From Lachnospiraceae bacterium (GTDB taxonomy: Bacteria; Bacillota; Clostridia; Lachnospirales; Lachnospiraceae), in contig JAFZOW010000040.1 in assembly GCA_017552715.1 (NCBI GenBank), positions 1 through 64,000 on the forward strand: a stretch of 64,000 nt of DNA. Reading direction: 5' to 3'. The notes under the pieces were generated by a model that saw nothing but the letters and a program-made list of their open reading frames with translations, had not been told where the DNA came from and did not search any database. The translations under genes were made by a program, and so were the position numbers. Below, one piece after another: positions 18,633-26,255 of this stretch (positions are counted from its first letter, which is position 1; every line of letters starts with the position of its first letter).

Positions 18633-18656
18633 TACCTCCTTTTAGACGCGGAGGTA
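18633..18656 (-). promoter_or_regulatory. thiT: Shine-Dalgarno sequestering hairpin of thiT
   Basis: On the minus strand TACCTCC (18656-18650) is perfectly complementary to GGAGGTA (18639-18633), which contains the thiT ribosome binding site 7 bases before the ATG. The anti-SD arm lies just behind the 3' side of the TPP aptamer, so ligand binding could free or lock this arm. This points to control of translation initiation. Confidence 0.75.
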
Positions 18657-18659
18657 GCT

Positions 18660-18741
18660 TGCATGCTGCTCCCTACGCCGGCATTATCCGGTTCAGGTAA
18701 TAAGGGTACTTCTCAGCATAACGCGCCCCCGGCATTTATCG
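18660..18741 (-). promoter_or_regulatory. TPP riboswitch (THI box)
   Basis: The minus strand has the conserved aptamer blocks in order: GGGGGCGCG, CTGAGA, ACCCTT, then ACCTGAACCGGATAATGCC and GGCGTAGGGA. This is the pyrimidine-sensing CTGAGA loop and the pyrophosphate-sensing GATAATGCC...GTAGGGA part of the thiamine pyrophosphate riboswitch. It starts almost at the predicted transcript start (about 18741) and controls thiT. Confidence 0.96.
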
Positions 18742-18747
18742 CTTGCC

Positions 18748-18776
18748 ATTGTAGCCATTTCGTGGGAAAATGTCAA
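18748..18776 (-). promoter_or_regulatory. Promoter of the thiT riboswitch transcript
   Basis: On the minus strand TTGACA (18776-18771) and TACAAT (18753-18748) are spaced by 17 bases. The -35 box overlaps the ATG of the divergent HAD/CPBP gene. Confidence 0.85.
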
Positions 18777-20236
18777 GTATGTATAAATACGTGCTTTTTG
18801 ATCTTGATGGTACCCTGAGTGACCCGAAGGAAGGGATATGCGGGTCGGTCCGTTATGCCCTGGAAAAGAGCGGGATCGAGCCGCCGCCCATTGATGAGCT
18901 GACCTCCTTTATCGGGCCGCCGCTTTCGGACAGCTTCCGGGAGTTTTACCATATGAACGAGGAAGAGGCCGGGCAGGCGGTCGCATATTACCGGGAACGC
19001 TTTTCCGATAAGGGCTGGGCGGAAAACAGGGTGTATGACGGGATACCGCAGCTCCTTGCCAGCCTGAAAAAGCAGGGGGTGAAGCTGGCGGTGGCCAGCT
19101 CCAAACCCACGGTCTTTGTGGAACGCATCCTTTCCCATTTCGGCATGCGGAAGTATTTTGCCGTGGTGGTGGGAAGCGAGCTGGACGGGAAACGTTCGAA
19201 AAAGGAAGAAGTGGTCAAAGAAGCCCTGCGTCAGCTCTATGGCGGAAAAGACGACAGCAGCTGCCGCGAGTGCACGGCCATGGTGGGAGACCGCCGTTTT
19301 GATATCGAAGGGGCCCGGGCGGAGAAGCTGGACGCCATAGGGGTGAGCTACGGCTACGCGGAGGAAGGGGAACTTACCAAAGCCGGAGCCGACGCCGTTG
19401 CCGCAACGGTAGAGGAGCTGAGAGAGCTTCTGCTGGGAGGAGAAGACCGGGAGCTCTATGCCCTGAAGTCGAAAAGAGCGGAAGCGGAGGCGCGCATCCC
19501 GCTGAGCACTCCGCCGGAAAACGGATTATTCCGGGCGCTTTATATGCTGTCGCCTTTCGTACTTTATTTTGTATTCCTGCAGTGCTTCTACGGTATCGGC
19601 ACCTGGGTCGTAACAAAGCTGAAAGAAGGCGGCAGTCCGGAACTTATCCTCTGGATGAGTTCCCATTCCCGTCTGCTGGGAGTATGGATCAACTGCCTGG
19701 TGATGCTCTGCTGCGGAGCCGGCCTGTGGCTGATCTACCGGAAGAAGGAGCCGCTGTATATACGGCCCTTGTGGAAAAAGAGGCAGATCGCAGGGAAATG
19801 CCTGTTCATCGTCGCTCTCGGCATCGTACTTTCGGCGCTGCTGAATACAGGGATCAACAGCCTGGCGAAGCTGATCATCCCCCTCTTTTTTGACGCGGAA
19901 AAGACACAGGCCTTTTTTGACAGCGCCGCCTATGACCGCAGCACGCCGCTCCTTCCCGGGCTCGTGCTCTATGTGCTGGTCTCGCCTGCGCTGGAAGAGC
20001 TGGTGTTCCGCTGGCTTTTATGCGGGCGGATCAGACGGGTGTTTTCCGAGGGACTGACCATTGTGCTCACAGCCCTGTTTTTTGGCTGCTACCACGGCAA
20101 TATCCTGCAGGGAATATACGCTTTCCTGATGGGGCTGGTGCTCGGAAAGCTCATGCTGAAGGAGGAAGGGCTTTTTGCTCCATTACTGTTTCACATGACG
20201 GCTAATGCGTTTATCTTCTTAAGTAACTACGGATGA
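18770..20236 (+). CDS. HAD phosphatase fused to CPBP-family membrane protease
   Basis: The 488-residue protein has two parts. Residues 1-220 are a HAD phosphatase of the phosphoglycolate-phosphatase type: nucleophile motif LFDLDGTLSD, motif II VASSKPT, motif III Lys in the GKRSKKE region, and motif IV VGDRRFDIEGA. Residues about 255-488 form a polytopic CPBP (Abi/CAAX-like) domain with its motifs SPALEELVFRW (two Glu plus Arg), FFGCYHGN (His) and LLFHMTANA (His/Asn). Both active sites look complete. The ATG at 18770 lies inside the thiT -35 box and lacks a strong ribosome binding site (the ATG at 18779 is an alternative), so initiation may be leaderless or inefficient. Role unknown; processing of a phosphorylated isoprenoid or lipid substrate is one possibility. 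Confidence 0.85.
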   Translation: MSSMYKYVLFDLDGTLSDPKEGICGSVRYALEKSGIEPPPIDELTSFIGPPLSDSFREFYHMNEEEAGQAVAYYRERFSDKGWAENRVYDGIPQLLASLKKQGVKLAVASSKPTVFVERILSHFGMRKYFAVVVGSELDGKRSKKEEVVKEALRQLYGGKDDSSCRECTAMVGDRRFDIEGARAEKLDAIGVSYGYAEEGELTKAGADAVAATVEELRELLLGGEDRELYALKSKRAEAEARIPLSTPPENGLFRALYMLSPFVLYFVFLQCFYGIGTWVVTKLKEGGSPELILWMSSHSRLLGVWINCLVMLCCGAGLWLIYRKKEPLYIRPLWKKRQIAGKCLFIVALGIVLSALLNTGINSLAKLIIPLFFDAEKTQAFFDSAAYDRSTPLLPGLVLYVLVSPALEELVFRWLLCGRIRRVFSEGLTIVLTALFFGCYHGNILQGIYAFLMGLVLGKLMLKEEGLFAPLLFHMTANAFIFLSNYG

Positions 20237-20253
20237 CTTCATTTGTCAGTATG

Positions 20254-20340
20254 CCGGGACAAAGCGCATGTGAGGCCCCCGCAGCGGTTCCGTTCACCTC
20301 GCAGCGTTCTAACGGAAGGAACTCCTCATGGCTTGCCCGG
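20254..20340. repeat. Long imperfect inverted repeat upstream of hisC
   Basis: Nested complementary blocks fold this non-coding stretch into one long hairpin: CCGGG 20254-20258 with 20336-20340, GTGAGG 20270-20275 with CCTCAT 20324-20329, and TTCCGTT 20288-20294 with AACGGAA 20311-20317. No T-run follows. It could be a remnant of a palindromic mobile repeat or a regulatory structure; its right arm overlaps the hisC -35 box. Confidence 0.5.
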
Positions 20341-20361
20341 GACGCGGTCTTGTGATAGAAT
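20333..20361 (+). promoter_or_regulatory. Probable hisC promoter
   Basis: TTGCCC (20333-20338) and TAGAAT (20356-20361) are separated by 17 bases; the start codon is 28 bases beyond. The -10 box is good and the -35 box moderate. Confidence 0.55.
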
Positions 20362-20389
20362 GAGGCGTTGTGCAGAAAGGAGCTGTTAA

Positions 20390-21445
20390 ATGAGCTGGGA
20401 AGACAATGTCAGAAAAGTAGTGCCTTATACGCCCGGAGAGCAGCCGAAGAGCAGCGGGGTGATAAAGCTCAATACCAATGAGAATCCCTATCCGCCCTCA
20501 CCGCTGGTGGCGAAGGCCATAAAGGAATATGATGCGTCATTGCTCAGGAAGTATCCCGATACCGGGGCGTCCGAACTGGTGGAAGAGATGGCTTCGGCTT
20601 ACGGGGTGAAGAGTGAGAATATCTTTGTGGGAATAGGTTCCGATGATGTGCTGGCGCTGGCTTTCCTTACCTTTTTTAATTCGGAAAGCCCCGTGATCTT
20701 TCCGGACATCACCTACAGCTTTTATGATGTGTGGGCCGAGCTGTACCGTATTCCATACGAGACAAAGGCTCTGGATGAAGAGTTCCGGCTGAAAAAAGAG
20801 GATTATCTCTGTGATAACGGGGGTGTTGTGATCGCAAATCCCAATGCGCCTACCGGGGTGGAGCTTTCTCTGGATGTGATCGAAGAGATCCTTGCTTATA
20901 ACAGGGACAGGGTGGTGATCGTGGACGAAGCCTATGTGGACTTTGGTGCACGCAGTGCCCTTCCCCTGATCGATAAATATGACAACCTTCTGGTGGTCCA
21001 GACCTTTTCCAAGTCCCGGGCCCTGGCCGGGATCCGTATCGGCATGGCCTTCGGTCAGAAGAAGCTCATCGATTATCTGAAGGATGTAAAATTCTCCTTC
21101 AATTCCTATACGCTCAATCCGCTGACGATCGCCGTGGGTGCGGCAGCCTTAAGGGATGATGCTTATTTTAAGGATATCACGGCAAAGACGGTGGCAACAC
21201 GGGAAAGGATGAAGAAGGAATTAAAGGAGCTGGGCTTCTCCTTTGCGGATTCCCGGACCAATTTCGTATTCGCCACACATGAAAGACTGACTGCGGAAGA
21301 GATCTTTACTTTCCTCAGGGAAAAGAACATCTTTGTCCGTCACTTCAAAAAGCCGCGCAGCATAGATAACTACCTGCGCATCTCGGTGGGGACGGATGAA
21401 GAGATTGACAGACTTATCACTGCATTAAAGGAGCTGATCCGATGA
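20390..21445 (+). CDS. hisC: Histidinol-phosphate aminotransferase
   Basis: A 351-residue PLP-dependent class I/II aminotransferase. It converts imidazole acetol phosphate to histidinol phosphate in histidine synthesis. Visible are the N-terminal KLNTNENPYPPSP signature of HisC, the substrate/cofactor region NPNAPTG, DEAYVDF, and the PLP lysine Lys208 in TFSKSRALAGIRIG. No other his gene is nearby, so related activity on aromatic amino acids is possible, but the N-terminal signature favours HisC. AAAGGAG precedes the ATG. The gene overlaps the next one by 4 bases. Confidence 0.9.
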   Translation: MSWEDNVRKVVPYTPGEQPKSSGVIKLNTNENPYPPSPLVAKAIKEYDASLLRKYPDTGASELVEEMASAYGVKSENIFVGIGSDDVLALAFLTFFNSESPVIFPDITYSFYDVWAELYRIPYETKALDEEFRLKKEDYLCDNGGVVIANPNAPTGVELSLDVIEEILAYNRDRVVIVDEAYVDFGARSALPLIDKYDNLLVVQTFSKSRALAGIRIGMAFGQKKLIDYLKDVKFSFNSYTLNPLTIAVGAAALRDDAYFKDITAKTVATRERMKKELKELGFSFADSRTNFVFATHERLTAEEIFTFLREKNIFVRHFKKPRSIDNYLRISVGTDEEIDRLITALKELIR

Positions 21446-21981
21446 GCGCACTGAAAGATACTATCATACAGGCATTTTCAACCAACACGCTGACACAGTA
21501 TATCGCATGCTTTATCGTCTCCATGATCCCGCTGATCGAGCTGCGGGGAGCCATACCCGTGGCTTACGTCTTTAAAGGTATGAATCCTGAGTTCAGCCTG
21601 GTGACGGGTTATGTGATCATCGCCATCGGCAATATGCTGCCGGTTCCGGTCATCTTCTTTTTTGCACGTAAGGTGCTGGAATGGGGAAAGGATAAAAAGG
21701 TGATCGGTAAATTCTTCACCTTCTGCCTTGAGAAAGGACATAAAGGCGGGGTAAAGCTTCAGGAGAAGGCGGGGAGAGGTCTCTTTGTGGCACTGATGCT
21801 CTTTGTGGGCATACCCCTGCCGGGCACGGGAGCCTGGACGGGAACACTGGCCGCCAGCCTGCTGGATATGAAGTTTAAGGAAAGCATCATCGCGGTGGTC
21901 TGCGGCGTGGCCCTGGCGGGAGTGATCGTGGGACTGGCCTGTACCCTGGGCTTCGGCGCCTGGTTCGGGATCACGGGATAA
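21442..21981 (+). CDS. Small multidrug export protein family membrane protein
   Basis: A 179-residue polytopic protein with about five hydrophobic segments, resembling the COG2426 'small multidrug export' family: MIPLIELRGAIPVAY near the first helix, VIIAIGNMLPVP, and the loop FVGIPLPGTGAWTG. The ELRG and PGTGAW motifs recur in the DedA/SNARE-like superfamily. The true substrate is unknown and the drug-export name is historic. It is translationally coupled to hisC through an ATGA overlap. Confidence 0.8.
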   Translation: MSALKDTIIQAFSTNTLTQYIACFIVSMIPLIELRGAIPVAYVFKGMNPEFSLVTGYVIIAIGNMLPVPVIFFFARKVLEWGKDKKVIGKFFTFCLEKGHKGGVKLQEKAGRGLFVALMLFVGIPLPGTGAWTGTLAASLLDMKFKESIIAVVCGVALAGVIVGLACTLGFGAWFGITG

Positions 21982-21986
21982 AAGAA

Positions 21987-22013
21987 AACAGGGGGGCTTC
22001 CCCCTGTTATTTT
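21987..22013. terminator. Bidirectional terminator between convergent genes
   Basis: A 9-bp stem (21987-21995 with 22000-22008), loop GCTT, has T-rich tails on both strands (ATTTTT to the right; TTTTCTTTT on the minus strand). It overlaps the stop codon of the minus-strand phosphoesterase gene. Confidence 0.85.
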
Positions 22014-22645
22014 TCGAAAGGCTTCAGCTTCGGGAACTGTTCTTCCCATTCGCTCTCATATTCGAAAAAGTGTTTCTCATATGCATTGATGATAAGGGTC
22101 TCCCCGTAGGCTCCCAGGCGTTTGTAGTCCCGGGAGTAGGTGGGATGTACATGGCCGTGCAGGAAATACCGGGGACGGTATTTTTCCAGCAGCTCGGTGA
22201 ATACGTCAAAGCCCTGGTGAGGCAGGTCATCCCCGTCCCCTAAGTGACGGGCGGGAGCATGGCCGATCAGTATGTCAAAGCCGCCGTGCTTCCGTATCTT
22301 GTGGCGGAGCTTCATGACCCGCAGCCGCATCTGTTTCTGATCGAACTGCCACTCACCGGGACGATAGCGGAGGGATCCCCCCAGCCCCAGGATGCGCACA
22401 CCTTCATATACCAGGATATCGTCCTCCAGGCTGATGCAGCCGTCGGGGGGGATACGTTTGTATTTCTCATCATGGTTGCCGTGAACGTAATAGACCGGTG
22501 CATGGCTCATGGTAGCCAGGAAGGAAAGATAGCGGGGATCCAGGTCGCCGCAGGATAGGATGATATCCGTACCTGCCAGCTTTTCCGGCTGGTAAAAATC
22601 CCAGATGCTCTTTGCTTCCGTGTCCGCAATGGCCAGAATGCGCAT
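22007..22645 (-). CDS. Calcineurin-like metallophosphoesterase
   Basis: This 212-residue cytoplasmic protein has the di-metal phosphoesterase motifs SCGDLD (about residue 33), GNHDE (about 56), IGHAP and HGHVHP. The first motif, normally DxH, reads ADTEA here, so the usual metal-binding His is replaced by Thr. Either the start of the fold is unusual or metal binding differs. The family includes nucleases, nucleotidases and cyclic-nucleotide phosphodiesterases; the substrate cannot be told. It is transcribed after the ParB/BMP gene (3-base gap), so the two probably form an operon. Confidence 0.85.
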   Translation of the reverse strand: MRILAIADTEAKSIWDFYQPEKLAGTDIILSCGDLDPRYLSFLATMSHAPVYYVHGNHDEKYKRIPPDGCISLEDDILVYEGVRILGLGGSLRYRPGEWQFDQKQMRLRVMKLRHKIRKHGGFDILIGHAPARHLGDGDDLPHQGFDVFTELLEKYRPRYFLHGHVHPTYSRDYKRLGAYGETLIINAYEKHFFEYESEWEEQFPKLKPFEK

Positions 22646-22648
22646 GTT

Positions 22649-24568
22649 CTATACCTCGCTCTTTATTCCCTGTATGCTCACCAGCTCCACAGCCTCTTCC
22701 TTCAACTGTGAGATGTCGGGAAGCTCTCCTATGATATTTTCCGCCAGCCAGTCGATGTTCACCGCATCCTTGGCGGTGATCACCTGGCCGTCCTCGCATT
22801 TCAGGCTGCCGTCCTGAGCGTAGACCGGACCGATCAGCGGATTGATGTCCATATCGCGCATACCGGCCCGGAGGCTGCGCAGCAGGCGTACGGGACCGGC
22901 GGGGAGGTTGCGGGAATAGATCACGTCCACAGCCTCGGAGCTCATGCCCCAGAAATAGTTCAGGGCCTGATCCGCAAAGACGTTTTCATCATTTTTATAG
23001 GCACCGCGAAGTATGGTGCGGATGATCTCGGCATAAAGCTTGCCCCAGTGACGCACGGGCATGGCCAGGCTCGTATGCTCCGATTCGCGGCCTTCCTTCC
23101 CCAGGGCATAGAGGCCGAATTCGCGGGAAGTATTGTCCTTGGCGTTCATGTCCCTGCCCGAGATCAGCGTTACATTGTTTTCCCGGAAGGCGGCATAGGG
23201 ATCACGGTCCTTTACCGTGGACCACTCCAGATAGACCTTTGCATCGTGGCAGGTCATCTGCACGCCCATGGCGAAGGCATTGATCTCGGCCGTGGAACCG
23301 TGGATGGGGTAGTCTGCCAGATAGCCGATATTTCCTTCATCCTTCATGGCGCCGGCGATGGCTCCCAGGATGAACTTGGCTTCATAGTTCCGCAGATAGT
23401 AGGAGCGTATGGTCTTGTGGCCCAGGCTCATGGAGCAGTTCAGGATGATGACCTCCGGGTGCTTTACCGCAGCCCGGACGGCGGCAGGCATGAGCTTCGG
23501 GGAGGTGGCAAAGATGACCTTATGACCGGCTTCTATGGCGGCATCAAAGACATCGTCCGCGTCCTGATCCTCCACACGATCCACGGCCGTGGTGGCGATA
23601 CGCTCGCCCAGAGCGTCCTGCACATATTTGCGGCCCAGCTCATGGGAATAGGTCCAGGCCGACTGCTGTGCGCTGCGGTCATGGATAAAGGCGATCTTTA
23701 AGGTGGATGCCCCCGGCAGCAGCTTCACCAGCGCCGTCTTCTGGGATTCCGGCGTGGGGTTCAGTACCAGTGTCATCTCGGCGCCGCTGTTGTAATTGAC
23801 AAATTCATTCCACAGCCTTGCGATATCCCGGCGGATCTCGGCCTGGGTCTTCTCGGCGGCTTCCTTGTAGCCGAAAATGGACAGATAGACGCAGAGGGCG
23901 TCACCTGCGGTGATGGTAAGCTTCCCTGCGGCCTTCGGCGCAAACTCTTTTTCAAAGAAGGTAAAGAACGCGCGGAAATCCTGCTCCTGTTCCTTTTCCC
24001 ATTTGGTATCCAGTCCGTAGGTGTATTTCAGCAGCTTGCGGAAATTACCTTCCCGGGACATATAGAGGTAATTGATGCCCGTGAGATCATAGAAATCCAT
24101 GAACTCGTAGTAGATCTTCACCTCGGGATCGTCGCTGCGCTTCGGGATCATGCGGGTCACGGTGCCCTCGATGCTCACCGCATCCATGTATTTGAACACG
24201 GATACCCGCTTGTTACCTTCCATTACATAGAAGCGGTTGTTGAATTCGAAGGCCTTGATGGGGTCTCTCAGACCGTCCTCTTCAAGGCTGTCATATAACT
24301 GGCCCCACTTGGCGCTGAATTCCGAATCCGGCTCCAGTATGGGCATGAAATTCCGTGCGAAGGCCGTGGTACGCCCTGCGCTGTATGTGCCTACGATGGA
24401 CTTGATGGGGATCTCCACCAGTCCCAGCGGTACCTGAGTCTCGATATCCACACGGCTCACCAGATCGTCCAGTACCGGCAGATAGGGGTAGATACCCTTG
24501 CTCACGCAGGCTTTATATTCCTTGTCCCCGAGTTTCAGGGCCCTTAAGTATTCCTGTGATCCCATCAT
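22649..24568 (-). CDS. ParB-like domain fused to BMP-type ligand-binding domain
   Basis: The 639-residue protein has no signal peptide. Residues about 50-135 resemble the ParB/Srx N-terminal fold (IPIKSIVGTYSAGRT, then GLRDPIKAFEFNNRFYVMEGNKRVSVFKYM). After a helical middle, residues about 285-600 match the BMP (Med/PnrA) family, normally an extracytoplasmic nucleoside-binding protein: KIAFIHDRSAQQSAWTYSHE, VIFATSPKLMPAA, NIGYLADYPIHGSTAEINAFA. With no export signal or lipobox it should act in the cytoplasm, perhaps as a nucleoside-responsive regulator. AGGAGGAG precedes the start. Family assignment of the C-terminal half is firm, that of the N-terminal half probable; the role is unknown. Confidence 0.8.
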   Translation of the reverse strand: MMGSQEYLRALKLGDKEYKACVSKGIYPYLPVLDDLVSRVDIETQVPLGLVEIPIKSIVGTYSAGRTTAFARNFMPILEPDSEFSAKWGQLYDSLEEDGLRDPIKAFEFNNRFYVMEGNKRVSVFKYMDAVSIEGTVTRMIPKRSDDPEVKIYYEFMDFYDLTGINYLYMSREGNFRKLLKYTYGLDTKWEKEQEQDFRAFFTFFEKEFAPKAAGKLTITAGDALCVYLSIFGYKEAAEKTQAEIRRDIARLWNEFVNYNSGAEMTLVLNPTPESQKTALVKLLPGASTLKIAFIHDRSAQQSAWTYSHELGRKYVQDALGERIATTAVDRVEDQDADDVFDAAIEAGHKVIFATSPKLMPAAVRAAVKHPEVIILNCSMSLGHKTIRSYYLRNYEAKFILGAIAGAMKDEGNIGYLADYPIHGSTAEINAFAMGVQMTCHDAKVYLEWSTVKDRDPYAAFRENNVTLISGRDMNAKDNTSREFGLYALGKEGRESEHTSLAMPVRHWGKLYAEIIRTILRGAYKNDENVFADQALNYFWGMSSEAVDVIYSRNLPAGPVRLLRSLRAGMRDMDINPLIGPVYAQDGSLKCEDGQVITAKDAVNIDWLAENIIGELPDISQLKEEAVELVSIQGIKSEV

Positions 24569-24687
24569 AATGATATTCTCCTCCTGTGTTCACGCTATTC
24601 TATCGAAAAAGCCGCTGTTTTACAATCGTGATTTTGCTTTATTTTCTCTTTATTTTGGAAAGAATTTTGTGTAAAATAATCTTTGTT

Positions 24688-25431
24688 ATGGAAGCTTATA
24701 CGGATTTTGCAAAAGTTTATGACCTGCTGATGGATAATGTGCCCTACGGGGCATGGACGGAACGGGTAAGGGAAGAGCTTGGGGCCGTGGGCATAACGGA
24801 CGGACTGGTGCTGGATCTGGCCTGCGGCAGCGGCACCGTTACGGAAGCCCTGGCGGAAGCGGGCTATGATATGATCGGTGTGGATCTGTCTCCCGAGATG
24901 CTTAATGTGGCCCGGCAGAAAGCGGATGAGAGCGGCCGGGATATCCTGTTTCTGTGTCAGGATATGCGGGAATTTGAGCTTTACGGCACCGTACGGGCGG
25001 TGGTCTGTCTCTGTGACAGCCTGAATTATCTGCTCTCACCGGAGGAAGTGCTGCAGTGCTTTAAGCTGGTGAACAATTATCTGGATCCCGGCGGGGTATT
25101 CATATTTGATTTCAATACAGTACATAAATACCGGGACTGCATCGGGGATGCTGTGATCGCCGAGCAGAGGGAGGAATGCAGCTTTATCTGGGATAACCGT
25201 TACGAAGACGGGATCAACGACTGCGAGCTGAAGGCTTTCGTGCTGGCCGAAGACGGCCGCTACGATGCTTTTACGGAGGAACATCTGCAGCGGGGTTATG
25301 AAGAGGAAGTAATGCGGGCTCTTCTTGAGGAAGCGGGCCTTCGCTTTGTGAAAAGCTGGTGGGGACCGGAAGAAGAAGGGGAGCGCATGTTTGTCATGGC
25401 CCGGGAATGTACAAAGGGGGAGAAGCTTTGA
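24688..25431 (+). CDS. Class I SAM-dependent methyltransferase
   Basis: A 247-residue Rossmann-fold methyltransferase. SAM-binding motif I is VLDLACGSGTVTEAL (about residues 40-54), followed by GVDLSPEMLNVA, and motif IV is VCLCDSLNYLL. The substrate is not evident. The frame stays open 34 codons upstream but those encode a hydrophobic AT-rich stretch, so I take the ATG at 24688. It has no ribosome binding site and lies 10 bases after a TAAAAT (24672-24677), so the message may be leaderless. It overlaps the FRG gene by 4 bases. Confidence 0.88.
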   Translation: MEAYTDFAKVYDLLMDNVPYGAWTERVREELGAVGITDGLVLDLACGSGTVTEALAEAGYDMIGVDLSPEMLNVARQKADESGRDILFLCQDMREFELYGTVRAVVCLCDSLNYLLSPEEVLQCFKLVNNYLDPGGVFIFDFNTVHKYRDCIGDAVIAEQREECSFIWDNRYEDGINDCELKAFVLAEDGRYDAFTEEHLQRGYEEEVMRALLEEAGLRFVKSWWGPEEEGERMFVMARECTKGEKL

Positions 25432-26252
25432 TCAAAGAGATACGGATCACAAATCTGGACGAGCTGCTGCCGCTCTTTACGGAGCAGGAGTACCGTGAGG
25501 ATCTGCACAGGAACCGTTCATCCTATATATACCGGGGGCTGCCGGATTCTTCCTTTAAAATGAAGACCTCCCTGGCCCGGAACTGCAAGGGCTTAAAGCA
25601 GCGCCTGGAGCCGGCCATCCTGGAGAACTTCGCCAAATATGCCGTGATCGGTGATCCTTCCATTGCCCAGTCCGTATGGCGGCAGATGATCGAAGGCCAG
25701 CACAACGGCCTGCCCACACGCCTGCTGGACTGGACCCACTCCGCCCTGGTGGGGCTGCATTTCGCCACCAGCGAAGAGGATCTGGAGCAGATGGATAAGC
25801 ATGACTGCTGCGTATGGCGCATCGATATGTCGGAGATGGTCAATCTGCTGCCGGGCCGCTATCAGCAGCTCATCGACAGCAAGGAAGCCACCATCTTTTC
25901 GGTGGATGATCTGGCAGCAATCACGGGCAACAGCCTGATGCAGTACGATGACGATATGGAGGATAAGGCCATGGTGATCCTGGAGCCGCCCTCCATCAAC
26001 CAGCGCATCGTGAACCAGTATTCCTTCTTTGCCGTGGTACCAATGAAGATCACGGATATCGAGGACTTCCTGGAGAAGCGGACAGAGCGCACCGTAAAAT
26101 ACGTCATCGAAGCCAAGCTGCGCTGGCGGGTGAGGGATATGCTGGATCAGCTGAACATGAGTGAGCGTATCGTCTACCCCGGCCTGGGTGGCCTGTCCAA
26201 GTGGATCGCCAGGCATTACTATGTTATGGAAGGAGTACCTCCACAGGCCTGA
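25428..26252 (+). CDS. FRG domain protein
   Basis: A 274-residue protein with the FRG domain signature: SSYIYRGLPDSSFKMKTSLAR (about residues 25-45), then an IEGQHNGLPTRLLDWTHS block typical of the family and further conserved PPSINQRIVNQYSFFAV. The biochemical role of FRG proteins is not established, though the domain often occurs near toxins and mobile elements. I chose the TTG at 25428 (GGGGGAG 5 bases upstream, 4-base overlap with the methyltransferase stop). It ends 3 bases from the convergent SDR gene. Confidence 0.82.
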   Translation: MIKEIRITNLDELLPLFTEQEYREDLHRNRSSYIYRGLPDSSFKMKTSLARNCKGLKQRLEPAILENFAKYAVIGDPSIAQSVWRQMIEGQHNGLPTRLLDWTHSALVGLHFATSEEDLEQMDKHDCCVWRIDMSEMVNLLPGRYQQLIDSKEATIFSVDDLAAITGNSLMQYDDDMEDKAMVILEPPSINQRIVNQYSFFAVVPMKITDIEDFLEKRTERTVKYVIEAKLRWRVRDMLDQLNMSERIVYPGLGGLSKWIARHYYVMEGVPPQA

Positions 26253-26255
26253 TGC

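Noticed and set aside
24586-24687. N-terminal membrane extension of the methyltransferase
   Set aside because: The upstream in-frame stretch is AT-rich promoter-like DNA containing a TAAAAT box; the family start fits the ATG at 24688.
25428-26252. FRG gene as part of a phage-defence island
   Set aside because: Neighbours are ordinary metabolic genes, with no toxin, nuclease, integrase or restriction gene within reach.
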